From Porphyridium purpureum (lineage: Eukaryota; Rhodophyta; Bangiophyceae; Porphyridiales; Porphyridiaceae): a stretch of DNA of 64,000 nucleotides. Shown one piece after another: positions 16,654 through 27,201 of the stretch. Location of the stretch: contig VRMN01000001.1 in assembly GCA_008690995.1 (NCBI GenBank), positions 4,092,001 to 4,156,000 of the forward strand. Reading direction: 5' to 3'. Each line of letters starts with the position of its first letter. Position 1 is the first letter of the stretch. Position numbers and translations under genes: made by a program. The notes below the pieces were generated by a model. It had not been told where the DNA came from, did no database searches, and saw only the letters and a program-made list of their open reading frames with translations.

Positions 16654-18056
16654 CGCGCCGCCAACCCACACGCTCCTCGCGCACCCTGCGCCGACTCTCG
16701 CGCGCGCGCGCGTAACCCTTCTCGCTCCCCGTACCAGCCGCGGAATGAGCTACCGCCCCCGGCTTCTCACCCTCAACCAGTTCCGTCTCCTTGCCCTTCT
16801 TCCCGGCTCTCAAATTCCAAACTCACGCTGCGACTCATTTTAGCCGTTTAGGCAGCGCTCTCTATCAAACCCGCACGGTTTTGATGGAAAACCCATTGCC
16901 GCGCGGACTGTCGGCTTCTTTATGAACCTCTGCGGCCTGTTCTATTTTAGGCCTTTTTCATAATAAATCGGGGACACCTGGGCGCGGGTGATCGATCGCG
17001 TCGTTTCGTGATGAGTAGAAAACGATGGAGGTACTGTTTGTGCTCAAGTGCGGAGGTACACTACACAAATGTTAATTATATCCAGCACACTCATTAATTA
17101 ACGGTCGTTATTTTAATCGCCCGTGCAGCTGTTGAACAGGCATGCCCGAAAGAACCGTGGGGATGGTGTTACCGAAGGTGAGCGCCATGATGATTTGCAA
17201 GTGAAGACTGCTATTCTCCTGTATCACCTTACTTCCTGTACTGAAGCCCTACGCATGCAATCGTGGGGCGAGGCGCTCTTTATATAATGCGACGGTGTGC
17301 CCCGCAGGGCAGGTGAAGGCAACACGCGCTGCATGTGCGGACGTGCTTGTCCCCGAGAGTAATTGCACGGCAGCCCGGACGGGTTGCGACGCCCTGCCAG
17401 CACGGCAAGGGGTCGTCACGCCCTTTCCGCCTTTCGCGCCATCCGCAGGACACGTCGCGGTTCGCGACCCCACGTGCTCCGGCTCCTGCATAAGGTGGCT
17501 GTGTACAGTGATATCTTCACACTCGAGCATAAGCTGCTGATGGTTTAGGTTTGGTTGATGGGCCTGGCTGGTTTGAAGGCGGCTTGCTCTGCATTTGGCA
17601 TCTTCTGCGCCCTTGCGAGAAGTGGTGGCGTCAGCATTGGTGGTACGCACAGGCACGGTCATCACACACAACGAATTAACCAGTTTAGACGCACGCGGTG
17701 GAACAGTTTCTGGATGCGGTTTGTGCCTCTCGGGCGAGCAATGGTCTCCTTCTCCTCTGGCTTGCACTGCTATCTCGCCACTGTGCGGTGGCGTACTTAA
17801 GTGATGTCGGTTGCAACGAGGTTCTTCACGTACAAAGACTTCAGCTTGCTTGGTGTTTGGTTCTCCGCAAGGGCATCGTGCTGATTCCGGTTCGTAGCCT
17901 GGCCGGCGTTTACGCCGGTGTAAAGATGAAGCTCGCCTGACTACAATGCAACTAGGTGAGATACTGGGGTGACCGGCAAACACTCTGAATGCGGATGCTA
18001 CAGTCGTATCTGTCTCATGCGCGATATTCAACGCTTCAGCACGCGCACGTTCGAAT
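16654..18056. other. 1.4-kb intergenic region, no supported gene
   Basis: It holds the 5' leader of coiled-coil B, an AT-rich patch at about 17070-17115, a TATA-like TTTATATAAT near 17279, and one GTACAGT at 17503-17509. A minus-strand frame (17249-18220) overlaps the U2AF gene and has biased Arg/Ser/Thr/Pro composition without domains. A decayed or non-coding gene is possible but unsupported. Confidence 0.4.
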
Positions 18057-18842
18057 CTACTCGCTGGTCTCAACTGCGGCTGGCGGGGGCGCGGGCGGCT
18101 CGCAACCTTCAGAGTCCGAGCCGTGACGACGTCGCTTGTGAGTGGATCCCGCGCTGCCGGACCGGCGGCGGTGAGGATGCTTGTCCTTCTTCCTTGATAT
18201 CCCCGCACCCCTGCGATCACGTGACGAACGCGGGCTTCGCACCCCCTTTATGCGCGAACCGCTACCATTGGTTCGACGATGGGCTTTTCTTGACGACCGT
18301 TCACGACGGAATAATGCATCATAAAGTCGGTCGGTAATTTCGCGGACATGCATGTAGTTGCATTGCTCGCCGCGCTCACAGAGGCTGCGCTCATATGAGC
18401 TGCAGCGAGCACCCTCGAAATCAATCGGACTGCAGCATTGCGCGCTGACACGGCGCCCCTCGTAAAAGCATCCGTCAACGGCGTCCAGCGCACGCTGTGC
18501 GGCCTTCTCGTCCCTGAACTGAACATACACGTTCCCGGCCAGGTGGGGTGACGCGTTTGCACACACAAGCATGCGGCGGACCTCGCCGTGACGCTCAAGT
18601 TCGAGATACACATCCTCGAAGAAGTCGTCGAACCGGGCCATCTCCTGCTGAGGGGAAAACTCGAGCCGCGGCACGCGCGCCCGGTCTGCCGCGGCGTGCA
18701 ATTGCTCCACGCCTAGCCACATGTTGGCCAGGAGCAGCGTGCGCGACGAGCTTGGCCGCACATGCTCGCGAACGCATCGCTCGCCGTATCGGCACGCACC
18801 CAGTTTACTAAACTGCGCACATACCGGCCGGTCACGATCCAT
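18057..18842 (-). CDS. U2AF1: U2AF small subunit (U2AF35-like) splicing factor
   Basis: 261 residues from the ATG at 18842. First CCCH zinc finger with spacing C-x8-C-x5-C-x3-H (CAQFSKLGACRYGERC). Then an atypical RRM of the UHM type (residues about 40-150) with FDDFFEDVYLELERHGEVRR and NVYVQFRDEKAAQRAL. Then a second CCCH finger (C-x7-C-x5-C-x3-H) and an Arg/Ser/Lys-rich tail. This is the U2AF35 domain order; the protein recognises the 3' splice-site AG in the nucleus. The N-terminus is shorter than usual. The codons just upstream (SFRELFRRVK) resemble the usual extension, but no ATG is in frame there, so a small upstream exon is possible. It shows that splicing operates here despite few introns. 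Confidence 0.9.
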   Translation of the reverse strand: MDRDRPVCAQFSKLGACRYGERCVREHVRPSSSRTLLLANMWLGVEQLHAAADRARVPRLEFSPQQEMARFDDFFEDVYLELERHGEVRRMLVCANASPHLAGNVYVQFRDEKAAQRALDAVDGCFYEGRRVSAQCCSPIDFEGARCSSYERSLCERGEQCNYMHVREITDRLYDALFRRERSSRKAHRRTNGSGSRIKGVRSPRSSRDRRGAGISRKKDKHPHRRRSGSAGSTHKRRRHGSDSEGCEPPAPPPAAVETSE

Positions 18843-19404
18843 TTTCACCCGTCGGAAAAGTTCTCGGAAACTCGCCCTTCCCAATCGTCACAGCCTCGAA
18901 TAATCGGACAGCGCAGCGAGGTCGACGTACGCTCGTCACTTTACACACTCTACAACAGCGTCCTTTACTTGGTGCATGCGCTTTCAAGTACAAGCGGCGC
19001 GCGAAAGCCTCCTCTTCCCGCCCTATCAATCTACACAGCGGCGGAGAAGAGTGTGAAACGAAAATAAGATGAAAAAATGTCCGTACATGACACATGGTTA
19101 CATGGAAATGATGCCTTCGACCTACGCAACGAGAATATCTCTGTTGGTAAGGCGTTGTATTCTCCGCCTCACTTTTAAACAAAGCGCACAAAAACAATCG
19201 GACCCCGGCTAGCGGGCCTCTGGTCGGTCGTGCGAGCTTCACAAACGGCTCACCGTTCCAGGATCGGCTACATGTCCGCTGCCTTGTGCGACATGTCGCT
19301 TGCTGAATCCGACAGTGCGCCCTGTACGCCTTTCTTCGCAATTCTAGACATGTGACGGGCACACGAGCGGTTCGCGCCTATGACTGAAAATTACAATCAA
19401 ACGA
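18843..19404. other. Intergenic between U2AF35 and SMC1 genes
   Basis: About 560 bases holding the U2AF35 promoter and the SMC1 3' flank, both genes being on the minus strand. No distinct element was recognised. Confidence 0.5.
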
Positions 19405-22400
19405 CTACGTCATCATGACGGCCGATGCGTGCTCTGAGCGCGGCGTGCTCATAAATGTTTCGGCACCGCCGCCATGGGCATCGCTAGTTTGACGGACGGA
19501 AAGCGCATGCACATCGGCATTATGAGAATCCATTCTGGGCGCATCATCATCACCACTCGCTGGCCCGCTCTGGCCGCTGAGATGCTGAGCAAACTCAGAA
19601 AGGTCGAGCAGCGCGACGTGCGAGGTATCATCCCGTGCGTCGCGGTACACACCAACGAGAGCGTCTGCCTTTTCGTAAAATGCATCTTTGAGCGAAATGA
19701 CAATGGTCTGAACAGTGCGTGACCGTCGCTGAAAGAAAGCCGCAAGTTTGCTGACGTTGAGCGCGTCAAGTGCTGCGTCGACCTCGTCCAGTACGAAGAA
19801 GGACGCCGGCTGGAAGTCGTGAATAGCAAACAGCAGCGCAAGGGCCGCGACGCTGCGCTCGCCGCCGCTGAGCTGATCCATGTCTCGGAAACGCTTGGTC
19901 GGAGGCATGGCATTGAACTTGACTCCGCCAGAGTACGGCTCTAGAGACCCGTCCGCGGCAGCCTCGAGCGACAAGTGCGCGGTGCCTCCCATCGGGTAAG
20001 CTTGCGAGCGCGTCAGCTGCTTGTACAGGCCGTCAACGCAGCCAGAAACATGATCAAAGCACGCGCGAAAGCGTCTGATACGCTCGTCCCGCACCGCATT
20101 GAATTGGGTTTGCAGCTCAGCGTGCCGCTCGCGCGCCGCCTCAAATGCTGTCGCAGCCTCGGCTACACGCTGCGCTACGTCCTCTGCGCGCTCGCCTGCC
20201 GCAGCGCGCATATTGGGCGCCAAAGCCTCAAGCCTGACGCTCAGAGCTTTGATTTGCTCCTCCATCTCCGAGCGCTTCTTGCCACGGAGCGTAGCGTTGC
20301 TGGTCAGCGCCGCGTCTCTCAACTTCCGCGGTAAACTCCCAAACTCAATCTCACGGTCCATTCCGATGAGCATCGCATCGTCATCGTTGTTCTCTTCAAC
20401 AGAGGACCCGTTCGTATCGTCGACAAAAGGAATGCGGATCTGCTCAACCTTGCATTCAGAGAGCAGCGAGCGTTTCTCGGTGTCCAGCTCATCACGCACG
20501 CCGTTGAGGCTCACCACTGTGCTCCGCAGGCTGTGAAGTTCAGCGGCGGCAGCAGCATGCTCCTTTACTAGCTTCGCATGCAGCAGCTGTGCGTCGTCTA
20601 GGTTGGCAGTCAATGCTCGCAGCTCCTCTTCCAGCTCGTGCAGCTCATCTTGAAGCTTCTGCCGAGCAGTATCAAGCCGGGATCGCTTTTCCTGCAAAGC
20701 ATCCACGCGAAGCTGCGCGGTGCGCACAGCGCCTTCAAGCTCACGTAGCTCTAGTTCGGCGTTCGCAGCGCGATCTCGTTCGTACGCTAGCTGGTCCGCT
20801 AGCTTGTGTCGCTGCGTTTCAAGCGCAAGACGGCGATGTGTGAAAGCTTCGCTTCGGCTCACGTGCACACGCTCAAACTCGCGCACGCTCGCCACGCCCA
20901 CACGCGAGCAAAAGTCGTCAAAGATCGCTTCCTCCATACCTGCCAGACGCTGTTCGAACTCGGCAACCCGCGTCCGCTCTTCGTCTAGTGCAGCTTGCTC
21001 CTGCTCCTGATGCTGAACCTGCTCGCTGGTGCTTTGTAGTTCACGCTCCGCCGACGCCAGCACGCGCTCCAGGCGAACCGTCTTGTCGCGCGAATTGTCA
21101 ATGTCCTGCTGCAAGAACTGTGCGCCACGCTCCAGTTGCGCTATCTGCGCGCGAAGCGCTTCTTCGTGCTCGCGAAGTGATAAACGTGGTTCCTGTTGTT
21201 CATCAGGACGAGATGTCGTACGCCCCTGACCTTCTGTTCCTGTCTCGTCATCCGCGGAGCTCTCTATTCCTCCAGAAGCAGCGGCGACCGCGGGTACAAT
21301 AGCGGTCAGCTCGACCGGCTCATCCAGAGCGTCGAGCTCCTTGAGAGCGGACGCGCGCGTGCGGCGCAAGGCATCCATGTCAGCGCGTGCCCACCGCTGA
21401 GCGCGCGCACCGTCCGCGCGTGACAGCGTGCCACCCGTCATGAAGCCCGACTTATCGATCAAAGAGCCATCCACTGTGGCAACTTTCACTTTGAGCCCAG
21501 AACTCCCAGCACCGCTACCATATCGTAAGGCTCGCGCCTCGTCCAATGTATCTGTCACCATGGCGCTGCCTGCAGCGTATTCAACGGCCTTGCTAATTTC
21601 CGGCTCGAACTTGAGCACATCAATCACCAGGCGGGCGGTACTCATACCAGAGATACTGCCGCGAAGTCGTTCATCCAGCTCTGGGACGCGCAGCGTGTTG
21701 AGCGGTAAAAAGGTCGCAACGCCCACGCGCTTCTCTTTCAAGTACTGAATGCACTCTGCAGCGGTATGCTCGGTATCGACCACAATCGCATCCATGAGCT
21801 TCCCAAACACTACGGCCACCGCCTCACGATAGCGCGAATGCACTGGCTTGCACAGCTCACTAAGCCGACCACGGATGCCCGGAAAAAGGCGCTGCATATT
21901 ATCATATGCTTCAGTGAGCTTGCGCTCGCGTGAGTCGTCCCGCGCGTCCACTTTGGCCGCGCGTAGCGAGTCGGTGCATTCGTCCACGCTACGCTGTAAC
22001 TCGGCGCGCTTTCGCGCGCGCTCGCCCTGCATGAGCACAACCGCAGACAGGACGTCCGCCGCACGCTGCGCATCCGTCTCGGCTCGCCGTTTTTGTTGTG
22101 CTAAATTAGCACAGCGCGCCTCGAGCTTTGCAATTTCCTCACGCGCCGTCTGCATGCGCGTGCGCCACTCGGCGTTGCGCAGCGCAGCCGACTTGTGCCG
22201 CTGAGTGAGAATCAGCTCGCGTCGCCGCGCCGCATCTAGCTGCTGCTGCACACTTGAACTCTCGCTAGCCGCACGCTGCTTGAGCGCGTGGTATGCGTCA
22301 ATATCATCCTGCGTGACACGCCGCTCTGAAGCTTCGGCCACCTGCATCTCTGTATTCAACCGCGCCAGTGTTGCATCGACTTCATCAAGCGCGTTCTTCA

Positions 22401-23469
22401 AAGCATTGATCTCGCATGCTTGAGCATCCGTGTGCTCCTTCCGCTTTGTCAGGGCAGCTTGCTGTTTCGTTACCTTGTGCTGCATCTGCTTCATTTCCGC
22501 ACCCACGCGCGCGAGCTCAGGTTGCGCCGCTTGGAGTCTGCTTTTCTTTGCGGACACTTTACCGCTCAGAAGCGTTCGCGCCTTGTTGTATGAAGCCACA
22601 TTTCGCTTCGCACCGGCAAGCGCCTGCTCAAGACTGGCTACCGTGCGCTCCGCATCGGCGACTGCTGCGCTGGTCTCCTCAAGGTCGGCGTCGTTCGTAG
22701 CGCGAGCCCGCGAAATATGAAACAGTCTGAAGAGGTATAGCTGCACGCGCGCGTCGGCGAGCTCGTCCTGCAGTGCTTGAAAGGCTGCAGCTTCCTCGCG
22801 CTGCACCTTGAGCATCTTTTTCTCCGCGCTCATGCCCTTTTTCTTCTTGAACGCAAACAGCGTGTCCTGCTCTGCCTGCTCGCGCGCCGCCGCGATGCGC
22901 TCGTACTCTGCCTTTAGCTCCACCGAGCCGCTGACCTGCTCAAACAGCTCTGTGAGCTGCTTTGCACTGCGCATTGCCACAGCTTCTACTTCGTTCTGGA
23001 AGACCAAGAAGTTGCGCGTCTTGGCACGCAGCCCAAGCGATTCTAGTCGCGTCTTGTACGCATCATACGTGCTCTGTCGCCCGTCCACATAGTACTCAGA
23101 CTGGGATGCGTGCTTGGCGCTTACCTGGCGGCGCAGTTTGATGTGTGTGCCTGCGTCTTCCAGCCGCACGGTGATTTGGACCCACGCGGTCTTTGCCTCC
23201 CAGTGCGAGCGGCTCTCGTCCTTGCCTCGATGCACCAAGTCATTGAGCTGCGTGCCTCGGAGCGCACGCGTGCTGACGCCCAGGACAAACGCAATCGCGT
23301 CCATCAAGTTACTCTTCCCGGCGCCATTCGGCCCGATCACCGCGCTGAAGCGACGCAGAGGCCCAATGCACGTCGTGCCACCGTACGACTTGAAATTATG
23401 CAGCTCCAGCGTCTCGAGCAGCGCGTCCACCGGCGGATGCGCGGCGCCCGCCTCGCGCGCGGCCTCCAT
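19405..23469 (-). CDS. SMC1: Cohesin subunit SMC1
   Basis: 1354 residues, ATG start, single frame; SMC1 proteins are usually 1200-1300. The N-terminal ATPase half has Walker A GPNGAGKSN at residues 46-54. The SMC1-typical stretch FQNEVEAVAMRSAKQLTELF follows around 155-175. Long coiled coils flank a hinge at roughly 515-690, which contains Gly-rich GFMTGGTLSR. The C-terminal half has the signature LSGGERS (from about 1200), Walker B FFVLDEVDAALD, and VISLKDAFYEKAD. The QNEVEA and KDAFYEKAD segments point to SMC1 rather than SMC2, 3 or 4. It forms the cohesin ring with SMC3 to hold sister chromatids. The last 80 residues are a Ser/Asp/His-rich extension. Confidence 0.95.
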   Translation of the reverse strand: MEAAREAGAAHPPVDALLETLELHNFKSYGGTTCIGPLRRFSAVIGPNGAGKSNLMDAIAFVLGVSTRALRGTQLNDLVHRGKDESRSHWEAKTAWVQITVRLEDAGTHIKLRRQVSAKHASQSEYYVDGRQSTYDAYKTRLESLGLRAKTRNFLVFQNEVEAVAMRSAKQLTELFEQVSGSVELKAEYERIAAAREQAEQDTLFAFKKKKGMSAEKKMLKVQREEAAAFQALQDELADARVQLYLFRLFHISRARATNDADLEETSAAVADAERTVASLEQALAGAKRNVASYNKARTLLSGKVSAKKSRLQAAQPELARVGAEMKQMQHKVTKQQAALTKRKEHTDAQACEINALKNALDEVDATLARLNTEMQVAEASERRVTQDDIDAYHALKQRAASESSSVQQQLDAARRRELILTQRHKSAALRNAEWRTRMQTAREEIAKLEARCANLAQQKRRAETDAQRAADVLSAVVLMQGERARKRAELQRSVDECTDSLRAAKVDARDDSRERKLTEAYDNMQRLFPGIRGRLSELCKPVHSRYREAVAVVFGKLMDAIVVDTEHTAAECIQYLKEKRVGVATFLPLNTLRVPELDERLRGSISGMSTARLVIDVLKFEPEISKAVEYAAGSAMVTDTLDEARALRYGSGAGSSGLKVKVATVDGSLIDKSGFMTGGTLSRADGARAQRWARADMDALRRTRASALKELDALDEPVELTAIVPAVAAASGGIESSADDETGTEGQGRTTSRPDEQQEPRLSLREHEEALRAQIAQLERGAQFLQQDIDNSRDKTVRLERVLASAERELQSTSEQVQHQEQEQAALDEERTRVAEFEQRLAGMEEAIFDDFCSRVGVASVREFERVHVSRSEAFTHRRLALETQRHKLADQLAYERDRAANAELELRELEGAVRTAQLRVDALQEKRSRLDTARQKLQDELHELEEELRALTANLDDAQLLHAKLVKEHAAAAAELHSLRSTVVSLNGVRDELDTEKRSLLSECKVEQIRIPFVDDTNGSSVEENNDDDAMLIGMDREIEFGSLPRKLRDAALTSNATLRGKKRSEMEEQIKALSVRLEALAPNMRAAAGERAEDVAQRVAEAATAFEAARERHAELQTQFNAVRDERIRRFRACFDHVSGCVDGLYKQLTRSQAYPMGGTAHLSLEAAADGSLEPYSGGVKFNAMPPTKRFRDMDQLSGGERSVAALALLFAIHDFQPASFFVLDEVDAALDALNVSKLAAFFQRRSRTVQTIVISLKDAFYEKADALVGVYRDARDDTSHVALLDLSEFAQHLSGQSGPASGDDDAPRMDSHNADVHALSVRQTSDAHGGGAETFMSTPRSEHASAVMMT

Positions 23470-23890
23470 GCCTCACGCCCTTACCGCAGCCGCTCCAGTG
23501 CATGCAACGCTCCCACGCCAGCATGTGCGCACATCCAAACTCTTTCTTCGTCCCGGGCCTCTACTCCCTCTTCCTCTCTTGCACACCACTTTCGTCTCCT
23601 CCTCCCCCGTGCACCTCCCCTTTCGCCCCACACGCCCGCGCGCGCCTTTTCCCGAGAAGAGCCGGATTTGGCGCGAACAATAGTACAGTCCCGGAAAGAA
23701 TCACTGTACACTAGTTGCGTGAAATGTACAGTGAGCGTGCTAGAGGTACAGTCATTCCATCGGGGGAGATGCGAGATTTTACAGAGACCGCGTGGATAGG
23801 TGGTGATGGGTGCGTGGTTCATGTGAGCGTGGAACTCACGCCGCGGTCCGATGGAGCGGCCGCGCGGTGGAGAGTCAGCAATTCATGTCG
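23470..23890. other. SMC1 promoter region
   Basis: Plus-strand 23520-23640 is strongly pyrimidine-rich, giving a purine-rich SMC1 leader. A GTACAGT cluster (23683-23752) lies beyond it. The far end is the 3' flank of the antiporter gene. Confidence 0.55.
23683..23752. promoter_or_regulatory. GTACAGT cluster upstream of SMC1
   Basis: Four copies in 70 bases: GTACAGT at 23683-23689, inverted ACTGTAC at 23703-23709, GTACAGT at 23726-23732, and GAGGTACAGT at 23743-23752. Copies start 20-23 bases apart, about two helical turns. Confidence 0.6.
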
Positions 23891-25792
23891 TTACGACTGC
23901 GGCGTGTCTGGCGGCTTCTTCAGAAGCACGGGTCCGGCGGCGCGCATGTATAGCGTCACTAGCGGCGCCGTGAGCAGGATGGCGATGCTCGACGTGAGTT
24001 GGAACAGGCGGCCCCATTCGAGCTCCTCCGGCGTGCCGCCGTTTTCCCGATAGTATGCCAGCGGCAGACCGCCAAGTGAGGCCTGGATCGTTGCCTTGGC
24101 GCACATGCTCACGGTCACAAACAGCCGCTCCCGCAGCAACAGTTGCGAGCGGACAAGTACCAACAGGCTTGTAGCGATACGCGCACTGCACCCTATTGCA
24201 ACCAACGCGGCAGACTTCCCAAAGTCTGTGCCAGAAATTTCGCGAAAGTCGAGCACCGCTCCAATTGAAGCAAACAGGAGTGGACTCACAATATATTTCC
24301 AAATTTGCGTAGCGTAAAACTGCACCACATGCACAAGTTCTTCCTCGGGCTCTGCCGTCAACCAGCTCCAGCTCCATGTGCCCGGCATCATATCTGCCAC
24401 ACGCGAGCCCGGTAGCCCGCGCCGCCAGCCCTCCTTTGCGACCAGGGCGATGAGCACAGCACTGAGCGCCGCAGCCGCTGTGTAGCTGAACGTCTGGAAC
24501 AAGAACACAAACCCCAGATTGAGAACGAAGAACAAGAGCGCCATTTTGGGAATGCTTTGCACAAAGCCAGTGAACCATAGGAGTGCCCCAATAACCACGC
24601 CCGCGGCGGCGCCCACGAGAATATTAATTGGGCCAAAAAGAATGTTGTACGCCAGCGAGCCTCGCGACACGGCCAGCCCAAAGCAAAGGGTGTAGCCGCT
24701 TACTACGGTCACGATATCGGTCGTCACTGTCATGAGCAGTAGCACGCCGATACCCGCGTCTACACCAAGCCCCTTAGTGTGCTCAAGGTGTAACACTTCG
24801 GTCACAATCACAGCGGCCGAACCCGCCGCCTCAATGAAACCCATGGCCAAGCTGAGCGCCCAAGGCATACCCAGCAGTGCGGTGCCTGCTGCGCCCACGC
24901 ATACGGCTTCAATGATGCCAGGCAGCCAGCCAAAGCGAAGAAGCACGCGCATGACGCGTTTGGCAGCATCCACATTGATGCTCAGTCCGGCACGCAGGAG
25001 CACAAAGGACAGCGCCACGCGCCGTGACGCGCGAATCCATGATGGCTCCAGTCCGCGCAAGAGATCGCCCGGTACATTAACTAGCACAATCCCGGCCAGA
25101 AGCGATCCCAAGAGGCTGGGGATTGTGAGCACGTCGAATAGTATGCCGAATATGAGACCAAAAACCCACAGGAGCAGAAGACTGAACAATGCTCCAAATG
25201 GAAGCGCGTCATCGCGCACCACAAGGAAGAGAAGCGCGTACAACAGCGCCAATATGAGCGTGCCAACGACCCATTCCCTGATCCGAGAGCGAACGTCGGC
25301 CCGTACAAGTTCAACATAGGCGCGCACACGGCCGCATATCGTGCTAGATTGCGTGGCAGAGTCAGAAGATAACGAGGTCGATGAGTCTGCGCGTGCAAAT
25401 GTCTCCAAGTCGTGACTGGTGCCAGGCTGCAGTGAAGGGCCTTTCGAAGAAGACTTGTGTGACTCGTACTCGCGCTCCGGCAACGACTCATACTCGCCAC
25501 CGGGGAACGACGCTGCCGCGGCTTCTTGGTCGTGCTCAAACGCCTGCACAAACGCGTCGTGCGAGCCGCCGTAAGCCTCTACGTCCTGGGACGCGACGGA
25601 CATGTCTTGAAACGAGAAGCGCGCGTGCGAGCCTGCGGGTGCGGCCGCGGAGTTTCCCGCCACGTCTGCGCCTGACCGGCCAGCATTTGTCGGCGCGTTG
25701 CCTTCGTCACTACTCTGCGTGAGCTTGTGCACGACCATACATACGCAGCGCGTCGAGACTCCCGCAGAAACATTCGGCCGCACGTTATGCAT
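23891..25792 (-). CDS. Cation/proton antiporter of the NHA/CPA type
   Basis: 633 residues, ATG start. Residues 1-155 are hydrophilic, Ser/Glu/Ala-rich and probably cytosolic. About twelve or more membrane segments follow to residue 620. Family-like elements are PSLLGSLLAGIVLVN, LLRAGLSINVDAAKR, and a long-helix region GFIEAAGSAAVIVTEVL followed by MTVTTDIVTVV. NHA and NhaA-type antiporters usually carry two adjacent Asp in this last helix; here a single Asp follows Thr-Thr. That would fit an electroneutral CPA1-like exchanger rather than an electrogenic one (inference). It would exchange Na+ or K+ for H+ at the plasma or an organelle membrane, useful in brackish or marine water. Other YeiH- or NhaP-like transporters are possible. 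Confidence 0.75.
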   Translation of the reverse strand: MHNVRPNVSAGVSTRCVCMVVHKLTQSSDEGNAPTNAGRSGADVAGNSAAAPAGSHARFSFQDMSVASQDVEAYGGSHDAFVQAFEHDQEAAAASFPGGEYESLPEREYESHKSSSKGPSLQPGTSHDLETFARADSSTSLSSDSATQSSTICGRVRAYVELVRADVRSRIREWVVGTLILALLYALLFLVVRDDALPFGALFSLLLLWVFGLIFGILFDVLTIPSLLGSLLAGIVLVNVPGDLLRGLEPSWIRASRRVALSFVLLRAGLSINVDAAKRVMRVLLRFGWLPGIIEAVCVGAAGTALLGMPWALSLAMGFIEAAGSAAVIVTEVLHLEHTKGLGVDAGIGVLLLMTVTTDIVTVVSGYTLCFGLAVSRGSLAYNILFGPINILVGAAAGVVIGALLWFTGFVQSIPKMALLFFVLNLGFVFLFQTFSYTAAAALSAVLIALVAKEGWRRGLPGSRVADMMPGTWSWSWLTAEPEEELVHVVQFYATQIWKYIVSPLLFASIGAVLDFREISGTDFGKSAALVAIGCSARIATSLLVLVRSQLLLRERLFVTVSMCAKATIQASLGGLPLAYYRENGGTPEELEWGRLFQLTSSIAILLTAPLVTLYMRAAGPVLLKKPPDTPQS

Positions 25793-26921
25793 TTGCGCCT
25801 ACCTGGAAGGTGGGCGTGTGTCTCCATCAGTCACGGAAGTACAGTCGGATGCTCGATGGTCACTGTACGCGAATCCTCCAAGCGCGAGGCTGCACGCTTG
25901 CGTGCGGCAAGCGACCTGGCGCGCGCGTCTCTGTGGCAGTTGCCTGGACCTCTTGGGACAACGGGTCGGTCGGTCGATCATGTCACTCGCTGGACGCTCG
26001 TCCATGCCGCACCGGGTAAACCGCGTCCACGAGGTTTTGATTCGGTCAACTAGACACATCACTGGGTCTTGCGCAGCGTGGAGGGTAAAGAATTTGTCCT
26101 CACGCACCCTTGGGAGTGTACGAACCAAAGGCGTACCGTGAGTGCCAGGCCACGTGCCGATCAAGCAGAAGAGCAAACGTCTTGTAAATGCAACCCGGTG
26201 CTGCGCTGTGTGCCTAGGCGCTTGCAGGGAGTCAAGACTCGAAGCGTGCGCGTGACGGCACGCGGCTGTTGCAGGAATGTCAGGATGGACAAGATTGTGT
26301 GTTCTCGCAGCTGCGTCAATGTCGCCACAGCGAAGTGACGTACACTGTGAAATCTCAAGCATTGTCGATAACAACAATGCTGAGCCAATCTATGTCTTGA
26401 GCAGTGGACGAAACGACAAGGCGGACCGCAGCCGCTGCATCGCGGGCAAGGTACGCTAGACATCGCTGAGAAAGCGCGCGGTGATGCCATGTAGGCGTAA
26501 GTTGAGGGAACGCGAGAGCACCAAATGCCAGCGCGTCAAGCGACTGGAGAGCAGCAACGCTCTCCACGAGTAGGCGCAGGCATTCTCGAAGAATACACTC
26601 ACACTGCGGCAAAAAATGTGAGGCTGTAAAAACGCAGATCGCGGAGCTCAAGAGAAGAGAAAGACCAGATCCTCATCCACCCATACGCGTCTGCGCGATC
26701 ATTCTCGCGCTGAGACCGTGTTGCAAACGGGAACATACTGCGTGTGATTTTCTTCCTTTTTTTGTGCCGTGAGGCGAACCGGGACGTCTTTGACGCCGTG
26801 CGTGCAGCCTCGTTCTATGCCATCTGGACGATGCGCAGTGACACAACCAAGCTCACAGCTCGTGCATTCGTTCACGTGTCGCTCAGGCTTGACCATCGGA
26901 TGCATGTCAGACTGTACCTTA
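25793..26921. other. 1.1-kb intergenic region upstream of the antiporter
   Basis: It carries a paired GTACAGT site close to the antiporter start. No supported gene lies between there and the copia target-site duplication. Confidence 0.5.
25839..25868. promoter_or_regulatory. Paired GTACAGT / ACTGTAC sites upstream of antiporter
   Basis: GTACAGT at 25839-25845 and its inverse ACTGTAC at 25862-25868, 47-77 bases upstream of the antiporter ATG at 25792. Their 23-base offset matches the spacing seen upstream of SMC1. Confidence 0.55.
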
Positions 26922-26926
26922 TCCGC

Positions 26927-27201
26927 CAAGAAGCCTTACTAGTGGTAGGCTTAGTACTAATGGTGTGGGAACAACGAGCCGAAGTTCGCTGCCGAGAAGA
27001 TTAGACCAAAACAAAATAACAAAGGCTACCTGCTTTAGTCGTTACCACAAACTCCTCTGACTCGAGGCATTTTTGGGAGCGTCTACGACGGAACGAATCG
27101 GCGCTGTTTAAGTACCCGCACGGCGCCGCCGCCGGCTGAGATCGACAACCTCGTAACCACCGGCGCTCGATACTGGGGTACAGCTTGACCTCCGAATCAC
27201 G
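26927..27201 (-). repeat. Copia 3' LTR (relative to element)
   Basis: 275 bases, apparently identical to 32301-32575. The outer edge abuts the TCCGC target duplication. Confidence 0.93.

Noticed and set aside
17249-18220. 323-codon minus-strand frame
   Set aside because: It overlaps the 3' end of U2AF35, has biased composition and no recognisable domain.
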